Assembly (NCBI RefSeq): GCF_000725625.1
Contig: NZ_JOHS01000065.1
Coordinates: 1-32,512, forward strand
DNA length: 32,512 nucleotides
Origin: Streptomyces sp. NRRL F-6676
GTDB taxonomy: Bacteria; Actinomycetota; Actinomycetes; Streptomycetales; Streptomycetaceae
Reading direction: 5' to 3'
Numbering within the stretch: the stretch's first letter is position 1; each line of letters begins with the position of its first letter. Positions 1 through 7,256 of the stretch are shown here, one piece after another. The position numbers and the translations under genes are program-made. The notes beneath the pieces are model-generated. The model ran no database searches. It had not been told where the DNA came from and was given only the letters and a program-made list of their open reading frames with translations.

Positions 1-361
1 AGCGCTTTCCTTTCCGGCGGTTCCGACTTTATCAGATCCGTTTCCGGTCCGATCCCCCGTCAGAAGGGGGCGTCTTCCCGGCCGTTGGGCCGTTCCGACG
101 TGCCAAACCTTAGCGGATCCTCCCGGCGATTCCCAATCGGGGCCGGCCGGGCCCGACGGAATAGGAATTCGGGCATGCCGAAATTGACCCCGTCGGGAGA
201 TCGTGCTGGTGGTTTGATGTGCCGCTGCTGCGGCGGGAGTGTTGTCGAAGAACCGTTACGGCTCCGTGGCAACCCGGAGAACGTTACAGATCCGGGAGCC
301 ACGGGTCAAGCGTCCCTGTCAAGATTTTTTCCGCCCTCCGCAGTGACTCACTGCGGCCAGG
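1..361 (-). promoter_or_regulatory. Probable rRNA operon promoter array (leftward)
   Basis: No gene is visible here. On the minus strand there are several sigma70-type promoters reading left. One has -35 TTGACC (309-304), a 17-nt spacer and -10 TAACGT (286-281). A second has -35 TTGGGA (136-131), an 18-nt spacer and -10 TAAGGT (112-107). A third is a -10 TAAAGT (31-26) with no good -35. The leader at the very edge reads CGCCGGAAAGGAAAGCGCT on the minus strand, which resembles the conserved leader ahead of 16S rRNA in Streptomyces rrn operons. Multiple tandem promoters are typical of those operons. The 16S gene itself is outside the window, so this is inference. A 9-bp inverted repeat (CCGCAGTGA/TCACTGCGG, 338-356) lies between this array and the end of the marR gene and may end the marR transcript. 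Confidence 0.65.
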
Positions 362-910
362 TCAGTCCAGGTCGCTGAGGCGTCCGCCGGCGTCCGGCTG
401 GGCGTCCTCCACCCTGCGCAGCAGCCGGGTCAGCACCTCGCCGAGGACCGCGCGCTCCGTCGGAGTGAGGTCCTGGAGCAGGTCCTCCTCGAAGACCGTG
501 GCGAGCCGCATCGCCTCCAGCCACTTCTCCCGGCCCTCGGTGGTCAGCTCGACGATGACGCGGACCCGGTTGGACTCGTCCCGTTCCCGGGTGACCAGTC
601 CCTCGCCGACCATGCGGTCGATGCGGTGGGTCATCGCGGCCGGCGTCAGGCCAAGACGCTTGGCGAGGTCGCCGGGGCCCAGCCGGTACGGGGCGCCCGA
701 GAGGACGAGGGCCTTGAGCACCTCCCACTCGGCGTTGCTGATGCCGAGGTCGGCCGTCTGGCGGCCGTAGGCGACGTTCATACGGCGGTTGAGGCGGGAC
801 AGCGCCGACACGATCTTCTCGACCTGGGGGTCCAGATCCTGGAACTCGCGCTGGTACGCGGCGATCTGCTCTTCGAGCGTCGGCTCGCCGATGTCGGGGG
901 TGTCACCCAT
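362..910 (-). CDS. MarR-family transcriptional regulator
   Basis: A 182-residue winged-helix repressor of the MarR family. The core has the usual order: an N-terminal dimerisation helix (LDPQVEKIVSALSRLNRRMN), the recognition region (GDLAKRLGLTPAAMTHRIDR), the wing (GLVTRERDESNRVRVIVELT) and a C-terminal helix with TERAVLGEVLTRLLRRVE. A longer frame opens at 934, but I chose ATG 910. A -10 GATACT (922-917) with -35 TTCGAC (945-940) at 17-nt spacing puts the transcript start at about 910, so the message is probably leaderless. It is divergent from an MFS exporter, and both promoters overlap one palindrome at 941-954, so it most likely represses itself and the exporter until a ligand releases it. 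From memory, the S. coelicolor pair SCO4122/SCO4121 has this arrangement and acts in multidrug efflux. Confidence 0.9.
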   Translation of the reverse strand: MGDTPDIGEPTLEEQIAAYQREFQDLDPQVEKIVSALSRLNRRMNVAYGRQTADLGISNAEWEVLKALVLSGAPYRLGPGDLAKRLGLTPAAMTHRIDRMVGEGLVTRERDESNRVRVIVELTTEGREKWLEAMRLATVFEEDLLQDLTPTERAVLGEVLTRLLRRVEDAQPDAGGRLSDLD

Positions 911-916
911 GTGCGC

Positions 917-996
917 AGTATCGCATGCCGGCACTTGGCGTCGAAGTACTTCGAGGTGTACTCTTCAATCCGAAAGTTTAGCTTCGAAGTCTTCAC
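917..996. promoter_or_regulatory. Shared MarR operator and divergent promoters
   Basis: A perfect 14-bp palindrome, TCGAAGTACTTCGA, lies at 941-954. Rightward, -35 TTGGCG (935-940) and -10 TACTCT (959-964) are 18 nt apart, and the palindrome fills the spacer exactly. Leftward, -35 TTCGAC (945-940) overlaps the palindrome and -10 GATACT is at 922-917. A related imperfect site (TTCGAAGTCTTCA, from 983) sits just downstream of the predicted exporter transcript start. One repressor bound here would block both promoters. Confidence 0.7.
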
Positions 997-1046
997 CTCT
1001 AACTCTTGCAGGAGGTGCAAGGACTTCCGACCGGAGGCAGGTGAAA

Positions 1047-2333
1047 GTGACCAGGGCGATGGGCGCAGCGATGCGCCGGATCCACGCGGGCAACGCACTC
1101 AGCGCGTTCGGCCTCGGCTTCACGGTCCCCTATCTGTACGTCTACGTGGCGCAGGTGCGGGGTCTGGGTGCCATGACGGCGGGTGCCGTGCTCGCCGTCT
1201 TCGCCGTGGCGGCACTCGTGGTGCTGCCGTTCGCCGGGCGGGCCATCGTCCGGCGCGGACCGTTGCCGGTGCTGCTCGCCGCCCTGGGAGCCGCCGCGGT
1301 CGGCTCGCTCAGTCTGGGTCTCGCGAGTGGGGCGGTGAGCGTGCTGCTGTCGTCGGCCCTGCTCGGTGCCGGTCAGGCCGTGATGCAGCCGGCGCTGGCG
1401 ACGATGATCGTCGACTGCTCGCCGACCGAGACGCGATCGCGTGCCTTCGCCATGCAGTTCTTCCTCCAGAACCTGGGGCTCGGCGTCGGCGGGCTCATAG
1501 GCGGTCACCTCGTGGACACCTCTCGCCCGGCGTCCTTCACCTTGCTGTTCGCGATCGAGGCGGCGATGTTCCTGCTGCTCGTGGTCGTCATGGCGACCGT
1601 GCGTGTACCGCGGGCGCCGCGCGTGGCGGAGGCCGTGGCCGGCCGGGCGGCGAGCGGCTGGAAGCAGATCATGGGCAACCGGGCCATGGTGCAGCTGTGC
1701 GTGCTCGGGTTCGTGCTGTTCTTCGCCTGCTACGGGCAGTTCGACTCCGGGCTGAGCGCGTACGGCGTGGAGGCGGCGGGCGTTTCGCCGTCCACGCTGG
1801 GGACGGCGCTGGCGGCGAACACCGCGGTGATCGTGGTCGCGCAGTTCGCCGTGCTGCGGATCGTCGAGCGGCGCAGGCGGTCGCGGGTCATCGCCGTCGT
1901 GGGGCTCATATGGGCCTTCGCCTGGGTGCTGGCGGGGTACGCCGGTCTGGGCCACGCCGGGCATGCGATGGCGACGGCGGCGTTCGTGTCGACGTACGCG
2001 CTGTTCGGGCTGGGCGAGGCGATGCTGTCGCCGACCGTGGCGCCGTTGGTGGCCGATCTGGCGCCCGAGGGCATGGCCGGGCAGTACAACTCGGTCTTCG
2101 CCCTGGTGAAGCAGCTCGCCATGGCCGTCGGTCCGGCGGTGGGCGGTCCCATGGGGGCGTCGCTGTTCGCGCCGTACATAGGGACGTTCCTGGTGTTCTC
2201 GCTGGGTATCACCTTCCTCGCGATACGGCTGGGGCGGCAGCTCACCCCGGGGCAGAACCAGCCCTCGGCTGCGCGCAGCCGGGTGGTGGCGCAGGGCGGG
2301 GCCTCCGCCGAGCCGGCGGTGGCACAGGCCTGA
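1047..2333 (+). CDS. MFS transporter (drug efflux type)
   Basis: About 428 residues with roughly 12 hydrophobic segments, the usual size and pattern of a major facilitator exporter driven by the proton gradient. The N-terminal half begins AFGLGFTVPYLYVYVAQVRGL and carries a motif-A-like loop after the second segment (FAGRAIVRRGPLPVLL). A long central loop (VAEAVAGRAASGWKQIMGNR) separates the halves. GTG 1047 lies 9 nt after GGAGG (1033-1037). GTG 1041 and ATG 1059 are the alternatives. The gene is divergent from a MarR regulator and shares its operator, which points to inducible efflux of a toxic compound. The substrate cannot be read from sequence. From memory, S. coelicolor SCO4121 in the same position is a multidrug exporter. 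Confidence 0.88.
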   Translation: MTRAMGAAMRRIHAGNALSAFGLGFTVPYLYVYVAQVRGLGAMTAGAVLAVFAVAALVVLPFAGRAIVRRGPLPVLLAALGAAAVGSLSLGLASGAVSVLLSSALLGAGQAVMQPALATMIVDCSPTETRSRAFAMQFFLQNLGLGVGGLIGGHLVDTSRPASFTLLFAIEAAMFLLLVVVMATVRVPRAPRVAEAVAGRAASGWKQIMGNRAMVQLCVLGFVLFFACYGQFDSGLSAYGVEAAGVSPSTLGTALAANTAVIVVAQFAVLRIVERRRRSRVIAVVGLIWAFAWVLAGYAGLGHAGHAMATAAFVSTYALFGLGEAMLSPTVAPLVADLAPEGMAGQYNSVFALVKQLAMAVGPAVGGPMGASLFAPYIGTFLVFSLGITFLAIRLGRQLTPGQNQPSAARSRVVAQGGASAEPAVAQA

Positions 2334-2358
2334 CCCGGGCCCGGCGGTCCGGGGTCGG

Positions 2359-4260
2359 TCAGTGGCCCGTCGTCGCGCCCTTCGGCAGGGCGAACTCGCA
2401 CCACACCGCCTTGCCGCCGCCCGGGGTGCGGCGGGAGCCCCAGCTGGAGGCGATGGTCGCCACGATGGCGATGCCCCGGCCGGCCTCGTCGATCGGTTCG
2501 GCCCGGCGGCGGCGCGGCAGATGGTCGTCGCCGTCGGTGACCTCGATGATCAGGCGGCGGTTGGTGCGGCGCAGCCGCAGCCGCATCGGGGGCGTGCCGT
2601 GTTTGAGGGAGTTGGCGACCAGTTCGCTGGTGGCGAGTACGCCCGCGTCGTGCAGGTCGGCGGGGAAGCGCCAGCTGGTCAGGACGCCGGAGGCGAAGGC
2701 GCGTGCGCGGGGTGCGGCTTCGACACCGCCGAGCAGGTCGAGGGCGGCGTTGCGGAAGAGTTCGCCGTCGTGGCCGGTGCGGCTGGGGTGCTGGAGGACG
2801 AGGACGGCGACGTCGTCGTCGTGGTCGGCGGTGACGCCGGCGGAGCGGACCAGGCGGTCGCAGACGATCTGGGGGCTGCCGGTGGCTCCGGCCAGGGCGC
2901 GCTCCAGGGCGGCGATGCCCTCGTCGAGGTCCTTGTCCCGTCTTTCGACGAGGCCGTCGGTGTAGAGGACGGCGGTGGAGCCGGGGCCGAGGGGGACCGA
3001 GCCGGAGCTGTGGATCCAGCCGCCGGTGCCGAGTGGTGGGCCGGTGGGCTCGTCGGTGCGCAGCACCTTGCCGAACTCGTCGCGCACGAGGATGGGCAGG
3101 TGGCCGGCCGAGGCGTACACCAGCCGGCCCTCGTTGGGGTCGTGGATGGCGTACACGCAGGTGGCGATCTGGTTGGCGTCGATCTCTGCGGCCAGGCCGT
3201 CGAGGAGCTGGAGCACCTCGTGCGGAGGCAGGTCGAGGCGGGCGTAGGCGCGGACGGCGGTGCGGAGTTGGCCCATGACGGCTGCCGCGCGGACGCCGCG
3301 GCCCATGACGTCACCGATGACCAGGGCAGTGCGGCCGCCGCCCAGGGTGATGACGTCGTACCAGTCGCCGCCGACGGCGGCCTCGGTGCCGCCGGGCTGG
3401 TAGGTGGCGGCGATGCGGAGGTCGTCCGGCTGTTCGAGTTCCTGGGGCAGCAGGGAGCGCTGGAGGGTGACGGCGGTGCGGCGCTGTTCGCGTTCGCTGG
3501 CGCGGAGCCGTTCGGCGGCTTCGGCGTGGTCGGTGACGTCGGTGGCGAAGACGAGCACTCCGCCGAGGGGTGCGCCGGGGCGCGCGCCGCCGCTCCCCCG
3601 GCGTACGCCCTCGCGTGACGAACCGTCGCGCGGTTCGGCGTCGCGGGACGCGGTATCGGTGGCCGCGCCCACGGGGGCCGTCTCGGTGGAGGCCGCGTCG
3701 GCCGTGGTGGCGTCGGCCGTCGTGGCGGCCTGGGCCGTGGCGGTGCGGGCCGCGTCGGCCGGGGCCGTGGGCGCCGGGCCCGTGGGCGCCGGGCCCGTGG
3801 GCGCCGGGGCCGTGGTGGGCAGGGTGACGGGGGTGCAGGTGAAGGTGTAGGAGCGGCCGTCGGGTGCCTTGCGGGACTTGACCGTGCGCGGCCGGGCGCT
3901 GCGCAGCACCTGGTCGAGGAGGGGCAGCAGGCCCAGTTCGGCCAGTTCGGGCAGGGCCTCGCGGGCCGGGGCGCCCGGCGGGCGGGCGCCGAAGGCCGCG
4001 GTGTAGGCGCCGTTGACGTAGGCGATGCGGTGGTCGGGGCCGTGGACCAGGGCGACGAGGGCCGGGACCCGGTCGAGGACCTCGCGGGCCGGCAGGTTCT
4101 CGACGGCGGGTCCGGGATGCCGGTCGTCGGTGGACCGCTCGGCGCGGGCCGCGGGCACCGAGCCCTCCCCCCTCCGGTCCGTAGCGAGCGGGTGCTCGGT
4201 CCGCGCGGCGGCGCGGCGCTGCGTTCCGGGGAGCCGGGCGCTCCAGCGCGTGAAGTTCAC
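2359..4260 (-). CDS. PAS-PP2C (SpoIIE-type) phosphatase with C-terminal ATPase/kinase-like domain
   Basis: A 633-residue cytoplasmic signalling protein. The order is a PAS sensor (about 62-242), a PP2C/SpoIIE phosphatase (about 265-492) and a GHKL HATPase domain of anti-sigma-kinase type (about 520-628). Phosphatase metal motifs are present: VGGDWYD (297-302), GDVMGRG (316-322), AGH (385-387), YTDG (433-436) and DDDVAVLVL (481-489). The ATPase has the N-box ELVANSLKHG (546-555) and the G-box GRGIAIV (594-600). Such proteins set the phosphorylation of anti-anti-sigma factors. The start is GTG 4260 (VNFTRWSARL) with GAGG 10 nt upstream. The frame stays open to 4518, but that stretch is not protein-like. 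An Ala/Pro/Thr-rich insert (about 150-232) interrupts the PAS fold before its last strand. It is convergent with the MFS gene. Confidence 0.9.
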   Translation of the reverse strand: MNFTRWSARLPGTQRRAAARTEHPLATDRRGEGSVPAARAERSTDDRHPGPAVENLPAREVLDRVPALVALVHGPDHRIAYVNGAYTAAFGARPPGAPAREALPELAELGLLPLLDQVLRSARPRTVKSRKAPDGRSYTFTCTPVTLPTTAPAPTGPAPTGPAPTAPADAARTATAQAATTADATTADAASTETAPVGAATDTASRDAEPRDGSSREGVRRGSGGARPGAPLGGVLVFATDVTDHAEAAERLRASEREQRRTAVTLQRSLLPQELEQPDDLRIAATYQPGGTEAAVGGDWYDVITLGGGRTALVIGDVMGRGVRAAAVMGQLRTAVRAYARLDLPPHEVLQLLDGLAAEIDANQIATCVYAIHDPNEGRLVYASAGHLPILVRDEFGKVLRTDEPTGPPLGTGGWIHSSGSVPLGPGSTAVLYTDGLVERRDKDLDEGIAALERALAGATGSPQIVCDRLVRSAGVTADHDDDVAVLVLQHPSRTGHDGELFRNAALDLLGGVEAAPRARAFASGVLTSWRFPADLHDAGVLATSELVANSLKHGTPPMRLRLRRTNRRLIIEVTDGDDHLPRRRRAEPIDEAGRGIAIVATIASSWGSRRTPGGGKAVWCEFALPKGATTGH

Positions 4261-4468
4261 CGAATTCTTGCCTCGTGGTGTTGTTGTCGGTCGGCCGGCT
4301 CCGGGTCCGGCCGGAGGGCGAAGGGGGTGTCCCTCGGTGCCGCACGGCGCGGTGGCAGGCCTGGGGCCGGAGGCGAGCGGTCGGCTCGTCCGGCGTCGCG
4401 GTCCAGTCTGGCCGACCGGAGCGACATCCGTCAGACGCCTGCCCCCGCGTCGGAGTTCCTGCATCCGG

Positions 4469-5845
4469 TCAGGACGACCCCTTCGAGTTGTCCGAGGGGT
4501 TCTGCGGGGGTTTCCCACCGGCCGCGAGTTCGAATTCCGCGCGGGGGTGTTCGAGCGAGCCGAGCGAGACGATCTCGCGCTTGAAGAGGCCGGCGAGGGT
4601 CCACTCGGCGAGGACGCGCGCCTTGCGGTTGAAGGTGGGCACCCGGCTGAGGTGGTAGGTGCGGTGCATGAACCACGCCGGCCAGCCCTTCAGCTTGCGC
4701 CCGTACACATGCGCGACTCCCTTGTGCAGCCCCAGGGAGGCGACCGAGCCGACGTAGGCGTGGGAGTACTGCTGGAGCGGCTCCCCGCGCACCGAGCGGG
4801 CGATGTTGTCGCCGAGGGTCTTCGCCTGGCGGACCGCGTGCTGGGCGTTGGGCGCGGTCTCCTTGCCGGGCTCGTCGGCGGTCACGTCGGGCACGGCGGC
4901 GGCGTCGCCCGCGCCCCATGCGTGGTCGACGCCGTCGACGGTCAGGTAAGGGGTGCATTTCAGCCGCCCGCGTTCGTTGAGCGGGAGGTCGGTGGCGGCG
5001 AGCACCGGGTGCGGTTTCACGCCGGCGGTCCACACGACCGTACGGGTGGGGAAGCGGGCCCCGTCGCTGAGGACGGCGATCCGGTCGACGCAGGACTCCA
5101 GGCGGGTGTCGAGGCGTACGTCGATGTTGCGGCGGCGCAGTTCGGTGACGGTGTAGCGGCCCATCTCCTCGCCGACCTCGGGGAGGATGCGGCCGGTGGC
5201 CTCGACGAGGATCCATTTCATGTCCTCGCGCCGGACGTTGTGGTAGTAGCGCGAGGCGTAGCGGGCCATGTCCTCGAGTTCGGCGAGGGCCTCCACGCCC
5301 GCGTAGCCGCCGCCGACGAAGACGAAGGTCAGGGCGGCGTCGCGGATCGCGGGGTCGCGGGTGGAGGAGGCGATGTCGAGCTGTTCGATGACGTGGTTGC
5401 GCAGGCCGATGGCTTCCTCGACGTTCTTGAAGCCGATGCCGTGCTCGGCGAGGCCGGGGACCGGCAGGGTGCGCGAGACCGATCCCGGGGCGAGCACGAG
5501 TTCGTCGTAGGACAGCTGTTCGTTGCCGCCGGTCTCCTCGGTGGCGAGGGTGGTGAGCGTGGCGGTGCGCTTGGAGTGGTCGATCGTCCGCACCTCGCCG
5601 ACGACGATCCGGCATTCCGGCAGGACCCTGCGCAGCGGGACGACGACATGGCGCGGGGAGATGGAGCCGGCCGCGGCCTCCGGCAGGAACGGCTGATAGG
5701 TCATGTACGGGTCGGGGGAGACCACCACGATCTCGGCCTCGCCCCGCCCGAGCTCGGCTTTGAGCTTCCGCTGCAGACGCAGCGCGGTGTACAGCCCGAC
5801 GTAGCCGCCGCCGACGATGAGAATGCGCACCGGTACCTTCACCAT
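4469..5845 (-). CDS. ndh: Type II NADH dehydrogenase (NAD(P)/FAD-dependent oxidoreductase)
   Basis: About 458 residues. It is a non-proton-pumping NADH:quinone oxidoreductase of the respiratory chain, attached to the inner face of the membrane. The FAD-binding Rossmann motif is RILIVGGGYVGLYTALRLQ (7-25). The conserved NDH-2 segment YMTYQPFLPEAAAG follows (47-60), and the NADH-binding motif is FVFVGGGYAGVEALAELED (174-192). The second FAD contact is HAWGAGDAAAVPD (308-320), with the family's typical NAQHAVRQAKTLGDNI. The C-terminal KLKGWPAWFMHRTYHLSRVP (384-403) is the usual membrane-anchor region. I chose ATG 5845 because the Rossmann strand follows at once. GTG 5878 would add 11 residues without a good ribosome site. 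From memory, the S. coelicolor counterpart is SCO4119. No Rex operator is visible upstream. Confidence 0.88.
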   Translation of the reverse strand: MVKVPVRILIVGGGYVGLYTALRLQRKLKAELGRGEAEIVVVSPDPYMTYQPFLPEAAAGSISPRHVVVPLRRVLPECRIVVGEVRTIDHSKRTATLTTLATEETGGNEQLSYDELVLAPGSVSRTLPVPGLAEHGIGFKNVEEAIGLRNHVIEQLDIASSTRDPAIRDAALTFVFVGGGYAGVEALAELEDMARYASRYYHNVRREDMKWILVEATGRILPEVGEEMGRYTVTELRRRNIDVRLDTRLESCVDRIAVLSDGARFPTRTVVWTAGVKPHPVLAATDLPLNERGRLKCTPYLTVDGVDHAWGAGDAAAVPDVTADEPGKETAPNAQHAVRQAKTLGDNIARSVRGEPLQQYSHAYVGSVASLGLHKGVAHVYGRKLKGWPAWFMHRTYHLSRVPTFNRKARVLAEWTLAGLFKREIVSLGSLEHPRAEFELAAGGKPPQNPSDNSKGSS

Positions 5846-6247
5846 CCCATGACGCACCCGGCGCCGGAGTTTGTCCACAGGGCCGACCGTTTGTGTGACT
5901 GGACGTGTGCCCCGTCCGGGGTTGGCCGAATCCCCGCCGACGGCTCGGAACGGGCGTAAGTGCGCAGCTCAGTGGCGTGGGCGGAGGGCGGGAAGAGCAG
6001 GCAATCAGGACACAACGCCCCCGTGGGCCGATCGGGGGGCGCTCCGTGCGGAACCTGCCCCTTCTGAATTGACTCCCGCTCAACTATGTTCGTGTCCCGA
6101 CGGGGTGTAGGGGGATGTGCCGGGCAGGGCGCGCGACGGGGCGGGCCGGCCGGGTACGACGCTCGTTCCGCGCGCTCCGGCTGCAGCGAACGCTGCGATG
6201 AACGGGGAGAGTCTCCGGGGGGAGACGCCAATACCGGGGGAACGCTT
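5846..6247. promoter_or_regulatory. Divergent intergenic region, ndh / TetR
   Basis: 402 bp with no convincing gene. It must carry both divergent promoters. Rightward there is a -35-like TTGACT at 6069-6074 and a TATGTT at 6085-6090, but their spacing does not fit one promoter. A short GC hairpin (GCCCCC 6017-6022 with GGGGGC 6035-6040) is present. I see no clear operator. Confidence 0.4.
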
Positions 6248-7126
6248 ATGCATATTCAGGACTCTCATTGGTCGCCCGTGTCCGCCGTCGCATCCGGCGG
6301 ACCGGTGGGCGCGGCGGTGAGCGAGGGACGCGGCGAGGGGCCGCGGACGGCACCGCTGCGGGTGGACGCACAGCGCAATCTGGAGCACGTACTGCGTGCG
6401 GCCCGCGAGGTCTTCGGCGAACTGGGGTACGGGGCGCCGATGGAGGACGTGGCGCGGCGGGCGCGGGTCGGCGTCGGCACGGTGTACCGGCGCTTCCCGA
6501 GCAAGGACGTCCTGGTGCGGCGGATAGCCGAGGAGGAGACCTCCCGGCTGACCGACCAGGCACGGACGGCGCTCGGGCAGGAAGAGGAGCCGTGGTCGGC
6601 GCTCCAGCGCTTCCTGCGTACGTCGGTGGCTTCCGGCGCGGGCCGGCTGCTGCCGCCGCAGGTGCTGCGCGTCGGGGTCGCCGAGGAGGAACAGGGCGGT
6701 CAGGGGCCGGCCGAGGGCACGGGCGCAGGCACGGAGTCGGGCGAGGGCGCGGTTCTGGCCGGCGGGCCGGGGCCGGTTTCGGCCGCGGCCTCCGGTCCGG
6801 TGGCGGGCGAGGCGCCGGAGCAGGCGCTGCTGCCGCAGCAGCGGACCGGGCAGCCGGGTCCCGAGCTGCGGCTGGTGGAGCAGCGGCCGGCCGCGGAGGC
6901 GGCGCTGGACGACGCCGGTGCGGCCGAACTGCTGGACGTGGTGGGGCGGTTGGTGGACCGGGCCCGGGCCGCCGGCGAGCTGCGGCCCGACGTGACGGTC
7001 TCCGACGTCCTGCTGGTGATAGCCACGGCCGCCCCCTCGCTGCCGGACGCGGCGCAGCAGGCGGCGGCCTCGGCACGGCTGCTGGACATCCTCCTGGAGG
7101 GTCTGCGGTCGCGTCCGCACGGATGA
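6248..7126 (+). CDS. TetR/AcrR-family regulator with a long low-complexity insert
   Basis: 292 residues. The N-terminal HTH is canonical (about 38-92): RNLEHVLRAAREVFGELGYG, then MEDVARRARVGVGTVYRRFP, then SKDVLVRRIAEEE. The ligand domain is unusual. After helix WSALQRFLRTSVASGAGRLLPPQVL a Gly/Ala/Glu/Gln-rich stretch (about 146-215) precedes the closing helices (AAELLDVVGRLVDRARAAGE to the end). Family members are usually about 190-220 residues, and the insert explains the extra length. ATG 6248 was chosen because GGGGG lies 7-8 nt upstream and the next methionine follows the HTH. The frame is open from 6086, but that part is not protein-like. The gene is divergent from ndh and ends ahead of a strong hairpin, so it is probably monocistronic. 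Its target is unknown. Confidence 0.85.
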   Translation: MHIQDSHWSPVSAVASGGPVGAAVSEGRGEGPRTAPLRVDAQRNLEHVLRAAREVFGELGYGAPMEDVARRARVGVGTVYRRFPSKDVLVRRIAEEETSRLTDQARTALGQEEEPWSALQRFLRTSVASGAGRLLPPQVLRVGVAEEEQGGQGPAEGTGAGTESGEGAVLAGGPGPVSAAASGPVAGEAPEQALLPQQRTGQPGPELRLVEQRPAAEAALDDAGAAELLDVVGRLVDRARAAGELRPDVTVSDVLLVIATAAPSLPDAAQQAAASARLLDILLEGLRSRPHG

Positions 7127-7161
7127 GGCGCTGAACCCCTGTTCGACGTATCCGCTCGGAC

Positions 7162-7196
7162 GGGTGGTGGACCGCCGGCTCGGCGGTCCACCACCC
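7162..7196 (+). terminator. Strong hairpin after the TetR gene
   Basis: GGGTGGTGGACCGCC (7162-7176) pairs perfectly with GGCGGTCCACCACCC (7182-7196) around the loop GGCTC. There is no T-tract, as is common for actinobacterial terminators. It separates the TetR gene from the sigma factor gene. Confidence 0.7.
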
Positions 7197-7256
7197 GGAG
7201 CCGTGGCAGGCTGGCCGGGTGTTCGGGTGGGCGTGTGCAGGCAGGGGCTTTCCGCG

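Noticed and set aside
2334..2358. Terminator between the convergent MFS and phosphatase genes
   Set aside because: The GACCCGGG/CCGGGGTC pairing has mismatches and the gap is only 25 bp. It is too weak to annotate.
626..2965. A 779-codon plus-strand frame across marR, the MFS gene and the phosphatase
   Set aside because: It crosses three genes with better evidence and has Arg/Gly-rich shadow composition.
5846..6247. A Rex (NADH/NAD+) operator ahead of ndh
   Set aside because: No TGTGAAC-type dyad is visible in the gap.
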